Below are positions 1 through 12,100 of a stretch of 64,000 nucleotides of DNA, one piece after another. Made by a program: the position numbers and the translations under genes. The first letter of the stretch is position 1; every line of letters starts with the position of its first letter. This DNA is from Cololabis saira (taxonomy: Eukaryota; Chordata; Actinopteri; Beloniformes; Belonidae). The stretch covers positions 13,827,125 through 13,891,124 of the forward strand of contig NC_084599.1 of the NCBI RefSeq assembly GCF_033807715.1, in the 5' to 3' direction. The notes below the pieces were generated by a model. That model made no database searches and was not told where the DNA came from. It saw only the letters and a list, made by a program, of their open reading frames with translations.

Positions 1-75
1 TGAAACAAAGTTTAGTGGGGGGGTTGTTATTTTATTTTCTTAAGCACATGTGTTTATATTTGAGTGTTTTTGTAC

Positions 76-201
76 CTTATCTGGGCTCAGCAGGGCCCAG
101 CAAAACTGCCAGGCCTGAGGTGACACTTGAGCTTGCATTAGCCATTTCTGAGCCAGATTCTTGTTTTCAATGTTGGGATCATAATACAACTGGTGGAGGG
201 C
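76..201 (-). CDS. ipo13: ipo13 coding exon 2
   Basis: This 126-nt exon has 42 codons. The acceptor is TTTCCAG at 202-208 and the donor is GTACAA below 76. It encodes the first HEAT-like helices of the importin-beta N-terminal domain, with QLYYDPNIENKNLAQKWLMQ as the diagnostic string. Confidence 0.94.
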
Positions 202-2421
202 CTGGAAATAAAGAACAAAGCCAAAAATATAACAAACAACAGTCAGGCAAACCCATGCAATCTTTAGTTTGCAGGTCCTCTAAGGAGTAAAACCCTTCAG
301 ACAAACCTGTGCAGAGTGCTTGTAAATGCTCTCAACATATGGGTATCTCAGAAAAGAGACCAGCTAACAAAAACAACCACAGTCCTTTGCTTGCTAGAAA
401 TAGTTGGTTACTTTAGAGAAGCACACACAAAAACACATACTAGACACATTACCCCCAAAACCTGAGTAGACAGGAAAGCAATGACCTGAAAACCGCACTC
501 TGAAGTACAGCTCTGGGTAATTTGAGTACTTGAGTGCAAGGAGGGCAAGTGAGACATGGAGAAATCTAGCATACAAAAAGTGAAGAAATGAGAACAAGAG
601 AAGGAAATAAAAGAAGCAAAAAATAACATCACATGTGGATCTTCAATTATCGGTCAAGGAATAATTTAGGCACCAGTTTGTAAAGCTGTTTATTTCACCC
701 TCTTTGTCTTACACAAACACACTCACAAACATGTGTAATTCCCGTTGATCTGGGGCCAAAGAAAAATCCATTCAGCAAGCTTTTAATCCTTGAATTTCAC
801 CCCTGAATCCCTCCCCGACTCCTCCACCATCACCAGCCTTCTATCTTTCTATTTCATCTCTCATCCTCCATCATGAACTCACCATCAAATTTCACCCCAT
901 CCTTCCAATCTCAATTTTAAACTCATTCTTAAGATACTCTCAAGATAAGCATTTTCCCTATTCCTTCATCAAAAAGCTTGTTGCAATTAAAAGGGTACAA
1001 CGATACAACCGCAGCTCCAAAGAGGAACATCAGTATGTCAATGCCTAATGGAAGAAGAGTATCAGGTTGTGTTGTCTCCATCTAGTATCCTCCGGCGCAA
1101 TTATCTGTCTGCACTTACTGTACAAGACACTGCACATAACCATCTGTGTTAATGATATGACTGTCTGCAGAAAGCCACGTAGCATTCGCACATCAATAAC
1201 AGTCAGAGAGCTATAGGTTCTGATGTAGTGTGTGCAGCAGGTATGTTTAACAACTGTGCACCTTTGCCTTAATCATACATAAAAAGCCTGTTTTCTCAGC
1301 TAGTATTACCATAAGTGTCTCCCAATTTGACACTGGTTCAATCACATTATAATAGTTTCCAAAACCTGTGCAGGTTACTGTAGATAAAACATCATAACAG
1401 AGCTCATGAAATATAAATGTGCTGTTTTGCTGAGATTTGACAGGGTCTTTTGAAGCATCATCATTATGGCTTCATTCAAAAAGGCATTAGCATGAGGCTG
1501 GTTTTATTAGTCGACTCCAGTCTGCCCTTTTTGTAAAAAAGGGTGTGATATGAGAGTTCAAAGCAGAGAATAATTACCGCAGTCTACTGAATGACTGCAG
1601 ACCTCTCCTAATCCAATCACGGGCTGTTGTGTGTGTGTGTCTTCCAGATGTGTATTATCAAAGACACTAAACACATTTTTCTGCTTAAATCTTCTTACAA
1701 AAAAACAATGCCAGGCTCTTACTGTAAGCAATCAAAAGAATTGCCTAGACTAACTGTAGTTGTTGTTTAATGGTTCTTACAACAACACAAATCACTAGCA
1801 GCTTCTGTTCCAACATGCATGTGAATTAGTTAATTGCCTAAAACACCTGGTTTCAAAAAAGGATGCTATGCTCTAGGCAAACTTTGCCATAAGTCATTAG
1901 CCTCTTCTACAGTCCTTTTCCATTCAGAGAACGGGTTGGGCGGTGGAGGGAATGTGAAAAAATATCATTCAGTCATATAAATACACATTACTAATGAAGG
2001 ATAGTATACACTAGTGCTGTTATTACAACCTTAGGAACAATAAATACAGCTTATGTCTTGAACTGCATTACACAACGATCATTAGGATACCTACACTAAA
2101 AGATATGAACGGATTATGGGTTCGAACTGCTTTCTAGCATTTTATCCACGGTAAGGCTACATTCAAATCTATCATGGTAAGGGAAGAGTGGTGATGCAGA
2201 AGTCATCATCTCATCACTGACCCGTCATGGCGCTGCTCTACAACTGTGAGAATCAAAGACCCGCAGAGGAATGATTAATGAGGGAGCACAGAACAATAGT
2301 TTGTGTGAATGTATGACAGGGATTGTTGACAGCATACAGCCAACACAGAAATTAAAAATAGCACATTGTTGCCAATAGTGATAAAATGTCAGCACAAGAA
2401 TGAGATTAAAGATTTTTTTTA

Positions 2422-2488
<67 letters not shown>

Positions 2489-5400
2489 TACATATATACA
2501 CACATTCGCCGGCTACTTTATTAGGTACACCTTGCTAGTACCGGGTTGGACCCCCTTTTGCCTTCAGAAATGCATAGATTCTGGTACTGGAAAACATTCC
2601 TCAGAGAGTTTGGTCCATATTGACATGACAGCATCACGCAGTTGCTGCAGATTTGTCGGCTGCACATCCAGTTTTCTGTTCTTAGCTGACAGGAGTTACA
2701 TCCAGTGTGGTCCTCTGCTGCTGCAGCCCATCCGCCTCAAGGTTCGACATGTTGCGCGTTCAGAGATGCTCTTCTGCACACCTCGGTTGTTATTCGAGTT
2801 CCTGTTGCCTTTCTAATAGTTCGAACCAGTCTGGCCATTCTCCTCCGACCTCTGGCATCAACAAGACATTTGCTCCTACATAACTCACTGGATATTTTCT
2901 CTTTTTCTGACCATTCTCTGTAAGCCCAGGAGATGGTTGTGTGTGAAAATGCCAGTAGATCAACAGTTTCTGAAATACTCAGACCAGCCGTCTGGCACCA
3001 ACAACAGTGCCACGTTCAAGTAACTTAATTCACCTTTCTTCCCCATTCTGACACTCGGTTTGAACTGCAGCAGATCGTCTTTACATGTCTACATGCCTAA
3101 ATGCATTGAGTTGCTGCCATAAGTTTGGCTGATTAGAGATTTGCGTTATAAAGCAGGTGGACAGGTGTACCTAATAAAAGTGGCCGATGAAAGATTAGTC
3201 AATAAATAGATATAAATGTTTAATTCCTCCCTCAGTAACAACAAAACTGCTTCATACACCATTCAGCATCACAATTTGAAAGCATAGACACTAAGAACTA
3301 CTGAATAGACCTTCACTCTGTCATGACTCCTGTGCAAAGTATCATTAGTGATTTCAAACATTTGTGGTAACAATAAGTCACCCCTGTCAACGCGCCCTTG
3401 AGCAAGCTGCTGGGCAGAACTGACCATGTTGAGCCTTTTCTTGATGATAGAGTAACAGTTCTGTTGCATCGACAGAACTGTTAAAAACACAAAGTCTTAA
3501 CAACACTGTAATAAAGCTCAATTTATGTTTCTGAATGTTTTCAACATTTCACTTCTTTCGCAGTTGTAGTTGGGCAGAAATGTACAAATCCCTTCCTATA
3601 TACACAAAGATACCGACAATGTCTTACGTTGTCTTACACCCCCAGTATTGAACAAAGAGCCTTCTGTTGAACCCATACAAAGACTCGACCAGGAACCATC
3701 ATCTCACCATCTATTCAAAAAGAAAACACAAACCAACAACTCACTGTATAAAGTTAACTACACCCACTGAAATAAAAAAGAAACAAAACATAAAAAAACA
3801 AAACACTGAACTTGTTCTAATTATGGTTTGAGAAAAACTAAATTTACTATTTACTGTAGATAAACACTAGGATGTGTCTAATGGTGATATATTCTCAATA
3901 AGACTACACAATATATTGAAAATGTATTGTCATTGCAAGATCAACATGTGAGGTATCAGTAATGCAAATAAATAAATAAATAAATAGCATATCTCAATAA
4001 ATGATTGTCTGATATTTTCCAAGATTCACACTCTAAATGTCAAAAATATATTTGGCAAACCAGATGAAGCCTTACTATAGGGGGTTTACATGAAAACTGG
4101 TGGTGTTGTAGAGATTTTATTGGATAAAACCATTATTGCTGGAATAGAAATAATACACTTCAATGTTTTAGGTGTATAGGGCATTTACTGCCAGAGGTAA
4201 ATTCTAGCTGCAAAGCAGAAAGATATTAATACCAAACCCTGAGGTACTTGTGTAAAGATTGCAAGTTAAACCACCAGGATAACTTTAAAATATAATAGCA
4301 TAGCACATATCACATGTTTTCCTAATATCTTGCAGCTCTTGGGTACAATTGTCGGTTGCTTGGACAGTCTCAAATGAAACCTTTAATTTCTTGTGGTATA
4401 GGAACATTATTGTACCTGTGAGTTATCAATATTAGAGACTAAGAATATCAAGGAAAAAAAAATTCACCTAATTTTCAATAAACAAGAGGTGCCAGCCAAG
4501 ATGATGCTCTGACATTTTCAAATGTATTAATCATTTAATAATTTCAATACAACTATTTCGGGAACCTGGATGTATCGGATGTGGTTTGGGTTATTTTGAT
4601 AAATATCATGCTTTACTTGCCCTGAATATGTTTGCATGTAAGGCGGGTTTTACATTATGGATAAGACACTTAAAATCCAGAAAATGTTTTGAAAAATTTT
4701 TAAAAATGTTTCCGCACAAATATCTACCCTTATAGTTCATAAACTATCTATAACACTTTTATAACACTGTTGCATAAATTATATACCGGTATATAAACTT
4801 GGAAAATCATTATTTAACAAGTATAGTTGTTTTCATTGACTTCATTTGTTGTAATCCAAATGAAAGAGTCAATATCAATGTTTCCCCATCTTCAGTTCTC
4901 TGCGATTACTCTCTTGATTAGCAGTAATATATAATTATAAAGAATTTCCCATGGCAGACTGGACCATGCACATTGCGTGTCGTCATCTTTTATTATACAA
5001 GACACCACAGTATTAGTCAGGTCCTTTATCCCCACAGGAATGTGCATCTCTGTAAGACCAGCCTTTAATCATTTCTGTCACATCACCAACCTCCTCACCC
5101 CCTCCCCTCGCTTTACTGGCACCTCCTTCAACTCATCGTCTTCACCATTTCATCACATCAGCTCTCCTCTTCCACTCAGCACCGTTCTCAGTGCCCCATC
5201 CATCCTCTCCATTGTGTCCCCACCCTTCTCTTCATGCAGGAGTCTGTAGCCACCCAGCAGAGAGATTGATAACAACCTGGTAGTCAACACCGCTATGCAA
5301 GCACATGCAGTTCAATTTATATAATCTGAACGAAAAAACAACAAGATCTGGAAATGCATTTTACACATAAGCAGATACTGCACCATTTGTCAAAAATTAA

Positions 5401-6412
5401 CCATTTAGTCTAAACTTAAGATAGGTGAGCAAAACTCCTGAACATGTCCACATTGTCTCATCAGATACAAGTCCTGTAAAAGTATAACATGTCACAATAT
5501 TAAATGGCTATATGCAGTACTCGAGTTGAGAGGGGATGAGGGGGGATGGCATCCCCCCTGAAATAAAAACGGTCAAAATCATCCCCCCTGTAAAACTGCC
5601 AGCCCCCCTTTCCATCCATTATGTCATTTCATCAATGAATGTGGTTTTACTGCTATTTCAACATTTAGAGACATCACCAGAAAAATAACACCAGAAAAAT
5701 AACTTATTTGACAATTTTCACCTGTTTCAAGTACATTTTCACTTGAAATAAGTAGGAAAATCTGCCAGTGGGTCAAGATTTATCTTCTTATTACAAGCAA
5801 ATTATTTCAAGTGAAAATCTATTTGAAACAGGTGAAAATTGTTTTCTCCAAATGATGTGTTGTTTTAAGGGTAATGAGATTTTTTTACTAAAATGAGAAA
5901 TTTCAACTAGAAATATTCTTGTTAATATTTTGAGTTTTTGCAGTGATCCATTTTACTTATCCTGTGAAGGACAGAATCATATTGATAAGTTCAGAAAACT
6001 GTTTTTTATTGTTGTGTTTTGATGTATTTGATGTAAGCCCAGTGGATATTTAAAGCTTCATTTAACTGCTGCTATGTCATTCCTGCAGTATTTCTGCAGG
6101 TGTTTTGGTCAGTGCTATTATTTGTAATATATTATATTATTTGTAATCAGCACTAATTATCTGTCCCCATATGATAACATCCACCATCCCCCCTGATTTC
6201 TTTTTACAACTCGAGTACTGAATATATGGAAGATAAAGCTCTCTCGAGTTGTCCTTATTAAACACAATCGCTCCTCTAGTCCACGGAAATGCAATGACAA
6301 CAGAGCTGAGGGGATGCTGGTAGTACCAGCTGTGGAAACTCACCTTTTCTACGTTTTCCACGGTGAAGTCCAGCGCGTCCGGCGTGGCTGCTGCCCTGCC
6401 CGAGGGCTCCAT
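76..6412 (-). CDS. ipo13: Importin-13, N-terminal part (exons 1-2 only, gene continues past left edge)
   Basis: Importin-13 is a karyopherin-beta receptor that carries cargo through the nuclear pore in both directions under Ran-GTP control. Two coding exons are seen on the minus strand: exon 1 (6344-6412, 23 codons) and exon 2 (76-201, 42 codons). Joined in phase 0, they give a short variable N-terminus followed by the family's conserved start (ALDFTVENVEKALHQLYYDP, then NLAQKWLMQAQVSPQAW), which is close to human IPO13. Both exons have canonical GT/AG borders. This is about 65 of some 960 residues; the remaining exons lie beyond position 1. Intron 1 is 6.1 kb and full of repeats. The start ATG sits in a good context (G at -3, G at +4), downstream of a GC-rich promoter region. 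Confidence 0.93.
2426..2483. repeat. (TA)n microsatellite
   Basis: An uninterrupted TA dinucleotide tract of about 58 bp, directly next to a Tc1-like element. It produces spurious tyrosine/isoleucine open frames on both strands. Confidence 0.97.
2505..3190 (-). mobile_element. Internally deleted Tc1/mariner-like transposon
   Basis: The ends are inverted copies of one another: CGGCTACTTTATTAGGTACA on the left and AGGTGTACCTAATAAAAGTG on the right. This sequence is very common in fish genomes. The interior resembles the 5' and 3' parts of a transposase gene read on the minus strand, but the middle is missing: the text jumps at about 2670 from the region near one end to that near the other. Full elements of this type are roughly twice as long. 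It has no intact frame and is not expected to be active. It sits beside the (TA)n tract, as expected for an element that inserts at TA. Confidence 0.85.
5515..6220. mobile_element. hAT-type MITE with a nested palindrome
   Basis: Perfect 14-bp terminal inverted repeats CAGTACTCGAGTTG / CAACTCGAGTACTG bound a 706-bp element. The flanking 8-mers (5507-5514 and 6221-6228) agree at 6 of 8 bases, which fits an old hAT target duplication. Inside, 5711-5730 and 5823-5842 are a perfect 20-bp inverted pair, probably a second, nested MITE. No coding capacity. Confidence 0.75.
6344..6412 (-). CDS. ipo13: ipo13 coding exon 1
   Basis: This 69-nt exon starts with ATG at 6412 and ends with ...GAAAAG before the donor GTGAGT. 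It encodes the alanine-rich start and the DFTVENVEK segment. Out-phase is 0. Confidence 0.93.
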
Positions 6413-6960
6413 GTCCCGGAGCTGTCAAACACCACACAGGCTGCTCCTTCACATGCGGAGATCCTGCACTCTTTCTGTATAAACAATGTTATTTCTCATA
6501 TATTTTTTTACACCAGTAGTCGAAATGTTTAAGTTATTACAGTATAATTAATTGGGGCGTATGTATGGCATGATAGGCTAACCGGTAGCTAACGTTAGCT
6601 CTCGTAAGTTAGCTCAATGCTAACCTCCCCATAGAGAAACACTGGCGGAGGCTAGCGCCGCTAGATGCTAAAGATGAGGTAGCTGCGGCTGCAATTTAAC
6701 TGGACCCAGCCCCACTGCCGAACACAACAAAGCGATGTAGCTACGGTAGCAGTCGTAGTGGGACAGCACAATCAAAACAGTGCGTTTTTTTCCGTGTGTT
6801 ATCTCTAGGATGACGGCGAGGGCTGACATGCACACCTCTGTGTCCAGCGGCGGAATGAGACGATGCTGCAGCTCCGACTCTCTGCTGCCTCCGCTGCTGC
6901 TGCTGCCTTCAGGGACTGTAGGGAAATGTGGCTACTGACCAAGGACCGCTCAAACACCTA
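6413..6960 (-). promoter_or_regulatory. ipo13 promoter and 5' UTR region
   Basis: This region lies directly upstream of the ipo13 start on the minus strand. It is GC- and CpG-richer than its surroundings, especially 6640-6930, and contains the palindrome AGCTAACGTTAGCT at 6587-6600 and several related GCTA/TAGC words. The exact transcription start cannot be read from sequence. Confidence 0.6.
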
Positions 6961-8665
6961 TACAATGGCCGGTTCAAAGCGTTAAAAAAAAAAACATAAA
7001 ATCAACAGAACACAATGTTTGACAAAAAATATATGTTATAAGATTCTGTAAACTTAATTTGTCATTTTATAATGCTTAATTAAACTTTTTTTTTACGTGT
7101 GGTAGAGTTTTAACATATGACTGTGAATGCAACATCTCATCGAAGTGTCATGGTCACATGACATGCCTCTAAAGCCTGAATTACGGTTCCGCGTTAAATC
7201 GACGTAACCTACGGCGTAGGTACGCGCATGTACGCTGTGCGTCGCCGCGTACCCTACGGCGTAGGATCTGCGTTGGTGCAACGCGGAGCCATAAATCAGC
7301 CTTAAGAAACCATCAAAAACCTAAAACAAGCCTGCCAAGATTGCAGAAAATATCAAACCTTCTTTATGGAACAAGTGAAAAAATCATTCAGAAGAATACA
7401 AAATATATTTGTATGAATATAGTTTTTGTAATAAAGTGAATGAACAAATGATACCTAAAATATGTAAAAAGATTTACATTCATATTGTTTCACACATGCA
7501 AACATATGAAAAGGTCAAACATTGTCCCTCAGGGTAATCTATTTGAAGATGGAATCAGGCTGTTGAATTGTAAATAATACAGCTAAAACTTGCCTATTTG
7601 CAAGACGTTATTACTGGAAAAAAGTGGGAAAAAAAGTAGGAGATTATGGGAAATTCTTAATATTCATGTTTCTATGTCCAAATGATCAATATTAGGCTAC
7701 ACATGAACTGGAAAAATCTTAATTTAGATACCGTTGCTCATTCTACACATGCTCAGCAACAGGGTTTGATTTTTTTTGTGTTTTTTGGTGGGAAATGTTT
7801 CAATTTTTCTTCAAACAGCACTGAAAATATATTAAAGGAAATAGGTGACCTCTGGTTTGGTGAATCAACTGGGACTTTTTTTTTTCTTGCTAGTTTGAGT
7901 TATCAGTTGTTTAAAAAATAAAAACAATAAATATATTTACCGCAATGTCTGAAAATGCCAAAGCCGCATTTGAGCCATTCTCGTGTGGCCAACCATGTGT
8001 TGGTTTTTGAAGCAACAATGCCCCCTTGTGGTGCAATTAAGTAATTGCACCAATGCAGTGTAATTAAAAAAAAATACATTATTCAGTTCAAATCAATTAA
8101 TTTTACTTTTTTGTACAGCGTACAGATAATTCAACATAAAAATATCACAAGATCCTTTTCCTAGAAAGCACACAAATTCAGGGAAGTCCAGTGAAACACA
8201 GTTTATTTCATCCAAATTGTAATCCAATCATATTAGAATAAAATTACATTAGAAGATGCAAACTCCGTGAAAAGCTCTCCACTGTGAGAACGACACCCCC
8301 CCAAAAAAACTAAACTAAAAAGTCCCCACGTGGGTTTAAAATGGTAAATTCCGGACCTTATCATATGTCCCAATAGGCACCTTTGAAGTGAGTAATAAAA
8401 ATCCCCAGCCATGGCGTTTGTTCAAAACAGTCTATCATTTACACATCCAAGAATCATGAAGTGAATGTACAGGTAGACAGCCAAAAACGAAACAAAGTGG
8501 AACCCCTTGAGAAAGACATCTGTACTGTTGGGTACAAATAAAACATTTGATGACACCCAATTGCTCTTTGTGTTGAGTCATTAATCTGAGCTGCTTTAAA
8601 ACACCTCTTCAGTCACATAAAGGTGTCAGGAGCATTGACTACTTTGAACAACGAACACGTGGCAT
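6961..8665. other. Intergenic stretch between ipo13 and the mucin-like gene
   Basis: AT-rich DNA between two divergently oriented genes. Apart from the MITE at 7173-7302 I see no feature; the short open frames here have no recognisable content. Confidence 0.6.
7173..7302. mobile_element. PIF/Harbinger-like MITE, copy 1
   Basis: A 130-bp GC- and CpG-rich element with imperfect inverted ends (AGCCTGAATTACGGTTCCGC versus the reverse complement of GCGGAGCCATAAATCAGCCT), flanked on both sides by TAA. A second copy lies at 8794-8900. The 3-bp TAA/TTA duplication and ends suit PIF/Harbinger-type MITEs; the family assignment is inferred. Confidence 0.75.
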
Positions 8666-8674
8666 TGCTTCTGG

Positions 8675-8764
8675 GGAGAGAGACAGAGAGAGAGGGAGAG
8701 AGAGAGGGAGAGAGAGAGAGAGAACCGCTCTTCCTCCTCCTCCTCTTCCTCCTCCTCCTCCTCT
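8675..8764. repeat. (GA)n followed by (CTC/CTT)n tract
   Basis: A purine-rich GAGA tract to about 8723, then a pyrimidine CTC/CTT tract. It lies about 300 bp upstream of the mucin-like gene start and may be part of its promoter. Confidence 0.85.
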
Positions 8765-8793
8765 TGTCCCTCCAGCCACGCAGACACTGTTAA

Positions 8794-8900
8794 GGCTGAT
8801 TTATGGTTCCGCGTTACACCAACGTAGACCCTTCGCGCGTCGCCGCGTACCCTACGCCGTACCTTACGCGTCGATTTAACGCGGAGCCATACTTCAGGCT
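8794..8900. mobile_element. PIF/Harbinger-like MITE, copy 2, just upstream of the mucin-like gene
   Basis: A shorter relative of the element at 7173-7302, starting GGCTGATTTATGGTTCCGCG and ending in an inverted, diverged copy (GCGGAGCCATACTTCAGGCT). It ends 165 bp before the start codon at 9066, so it probably lies in the promoter or 5' UTR. Confidence 0.75.
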
Positions 8901-9065
8901 TCAGTGCTGCTGTGCGTCTGCAGAGGGAAGGAGGTTATACAACGGTCTGAGATTTCTACCCGCAGCCGGACCGAGGCAGCAGCAGAGCGGCAGAGCCCCT
9001 GGAAGTCAGTGGAGAGAAAAGGATATAGTTATCCGATCATTGCTTCGTGTCGTCAAAGGAAAGAG

Positions 9066-9138
9066 ATGATGGAGACCAAACTTTTGGCTGCTCTTTGTGC
9101 GCTTCTCGTCCTCAGCTTGGGGTCTGCTGACCACCATG
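9066..9138 (+). CDS. Mucin-like gene, coding exon 1 (signal peptide)
   Basis: This exon starts with ATGATG and encodes the signal peptide; it ends CACCATG before the donor GTATGT. Out-phase is 1. Confidence 0.85.
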
Positions 9139-12100
9139 GTATGTATTTCCATTTGTTTCATGTATTTTAATGCCTTTGCACAGACTGCAATTTGATGACA
9201 GTTGTGAGACACTATATCATTTCACAACAGAAATAGTAGTGATAATGATATACCTGTCAGCTCTGGGGGCGTTATCGGCTCTGTCAGGCTGTAAAGTCAG
9301 CTAAAGCTGGTTTAATAGACATGTTCATGATAAGTGCCTGTTTTTCCTCTTGTTGGAGCATCAACAGGCAAATTAACGTGCGAGTTGTCTTGTGTTTTTT
9401 CTGTCAGGCTTCAAACACATTTGTTCAAATAAAAAGCCAGAATGCTTATACAGAAATATTAATTACACTAGTGATAGACACAGACATAACACTAGACATG
9501 TTGCAATGGGTCGATTCACAATGCCTAAGCCGAGAACTGAGGCAATGAGGAACACAGTCATGTACAGGGCTTATACACAATGAAAATATTGTAATTTAAC
9601 TTTTAACTTTTTTTATGCTGTAATGCATTGTTCTCTCTTGCAATATTTTTATTTTTATTTTTAATTCAATGTTTTTGTATGTATTTTGTATGATATTTTG
9701 AGGACCCCAGGAAGAATAGCTGTTGCAGAGTGTAACAGCTAATGGGGATCCTAAATAAACTAAACTAAACTAAACTAAACACCATTATATCTCAAACATA
9801 GCTATTGTTCCTTATTTCATTTGGAATCATTCAGGGTTTTGCCTTTATGGAAGGCAAGGCAAGTTTATCCCTATAGCTCAGTTCAACGACAAGGTGATTC
9901 AAATTGCTTTACAAAGACCCTGTAAGATGTAAGATCCCTTTTTTTTCTTGTTGCTTTGGGTAGCTGTTAAGAAATTAAATATTATGACTCATAATATGAC
10001 ATTGACTACAAAACATGTGAAGTCCACATACGCACATACGTAAAACACTTCTCTTTCTTGTTGCATCTACAGTACACACATCCTGTCTGTACAGTACCGC
10101 CAACCCACCTTCCGCTTTCTCTTCTACCTGTTCCACTCATGTTTTTTCAGCTTTGTACTTTAGCTTCTTCCTCCTTCAGCACATCCTACATGCAAGGATG
10201 CAAAGTGGCCCCAACAAGATTTCAAACATTTCTGTTGGGATGCACTGTATATCCAAATGATCAGAGAGCAGAATGACTCTGCTGGAGAACATTTATTGGC
10301 TGTTAATGAGCAGGGAAGTACATTGTGATAAATGGCACCTCTAATTATGTGCAGCAGCACAGTGTCATTGTACTGGGTCAATGCTAATTGGTTGGTTTCT
10401 GCTGTACAATATAAAGTAGAGAACTAAGCTGTGTAATAGCTTCTGTTTATACCGAGGCCAGGAAGGAAGGACGGGGAGAAGTGGCAGTGGATATATAAAC
10501 GTTCTGAATTAATATCCCTCTGGGCTTTGATAGCCAAGAACACACAAAACCAATGATTAAAGTTCACTCTTCAGTTACCTTGAATTAGTAACATGAGTTT
10601 TCTGTTAATAAAATCAAATAAGCACCATAACATAAAGATTTCTACATCTGAGCAACTTCCTGTACAGAAAAGGTGAGGAGAAAAGCCTAATTATTTAATA
10701 ATAACACTTCTTAAGACACTTTATCAATTCAAGTGCAATACCTTGAAGTAAAATGTTCTCAATTTATGGCTACTTCACATACTTGAACATGTATTCACAA
10801 AATAACACGTAAAAAAGCTTTCGCTTGAAATATAATATGTAATAAGGGATGCTCATTTAATCACATCAATATTCAGTCATAATTAACACCAACATATACC
10901 TAATAGAGGACGAGACTTGCAGATTGTGTAGAGTATACATGGAGTGCTTTTAATCCTCAATTTCTTTAGTTTCAGTATCAGTTCAAAATACGGTAATCTT
11001 CAGCACTGACTGAAATATTGACAGTAGCACATGCTGTGAAAACACTGCTTACTTGGCTTCAGCAGAGCAGTGAGACGGGGCTCGGTGTGGCTGATTCACT
11101 GAGAGGGGCTTATTTCCATCGCTGACTGGCTGAAGCGGCAGACATCTGCTCGCAGAAAAGCGCTTGGCTGTTCCTCTGGCCGGTGGCAGGGGTCAAGAAG
11201 TGAGTAAAAGCTATTTCCCCAGGTGCATGTTGCACTGGCCTTAAAGTCTGTGAGTGGGACTGTGTAATATCTAGACAGGGAAGCGTGCTATCGTGAAAAA
11301 CACTGAGCTGCTTTATGAATTTATTCCACGCACACGTACACACACATGTTTGACCTATGCAGCTCCGATGGAGCTGAAGCGAGGGAACAAGGACAGTATT
11401 ATGCAGTCAAGCACCTCTGTCTATTTATGAGCGTGTCTGTTTTTGTATCACTCAGAGTTCAAGCAGGTCTCCCTCCCTCTCTCCCTCTCTCTCTCTCTGT
11501 CGTTTGCATGTGCCTCTGTGGCTCACTTTCCTTCACCGTGTGTCCTGATGAGCTGGGTGAGCGATTACGGAGGTAATGAAAGGCATCAGGGTAGTGTGTT
11601 AGAGAACGGTAACGACTTTTCATTACATTAGTGCTCTGCTTTCCATCAAAGAGAACCAGGGAAGACCACAGATGCAGCTTTGTGAGGGTAAAGACTTGCA
11701 GACAGAGAGGGAAGACGAGGACCTTGAACGTCTTCGTTATAAAGATGCTACTTCAAAGGGCAAAAGTTACTCATGTCTCACACGGACTGCAGTTGAAAAC
11801 TTCTGACCACAGATCCTGGCACTCCTGAACTGGACGTAAAAAAATCTGGCATGTCTTCAGAAACAAATGTAAATGTACTATTTTATAGCATCAAAGTACG
11901 TTGCTGAAATGTTAAAGTTATTGAGTAGTAATTAAAGTAATTTTTTTTAAAAACCACACAAAAAAACCCACAATGAACAGAAATAATAGCTAACACACAC
12001 CGTACCAGGAGCCTCACAGACTTGGGGAAATCTGGAGTGGAGGTTGCAGCCCACACGGGTGCAAATGAAGCCACTGAAATTAACCCACAGAATTGAAAGA

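Larger units (their letters stand above)
202..6343 (-). other. ipo13 intron 1
   Basis: A 6.1-kb AT-rich intron with no further coding exon visible. It holds a (TA)n tract, an internally deleted Tc1-like element and a hAT-type MITE, which are listed separately. Stretches 300-2420, 3200-4970 and 5250-5510 show nothing I can name. Confidence 0.8.

Noticed and set aside
2225..2923. Open frames of 92, 138 and 72 codons
   Set aside because: They run through the (TA)n tract and the deleted Tc1 element, partly antisense to the old transposase.
6137..6343. Extension of the ipo13 start frame beyond the donor
   Set aside because: It reads into intron and MITE sequence; the conserved continuation is in exon 2 at 76-201.
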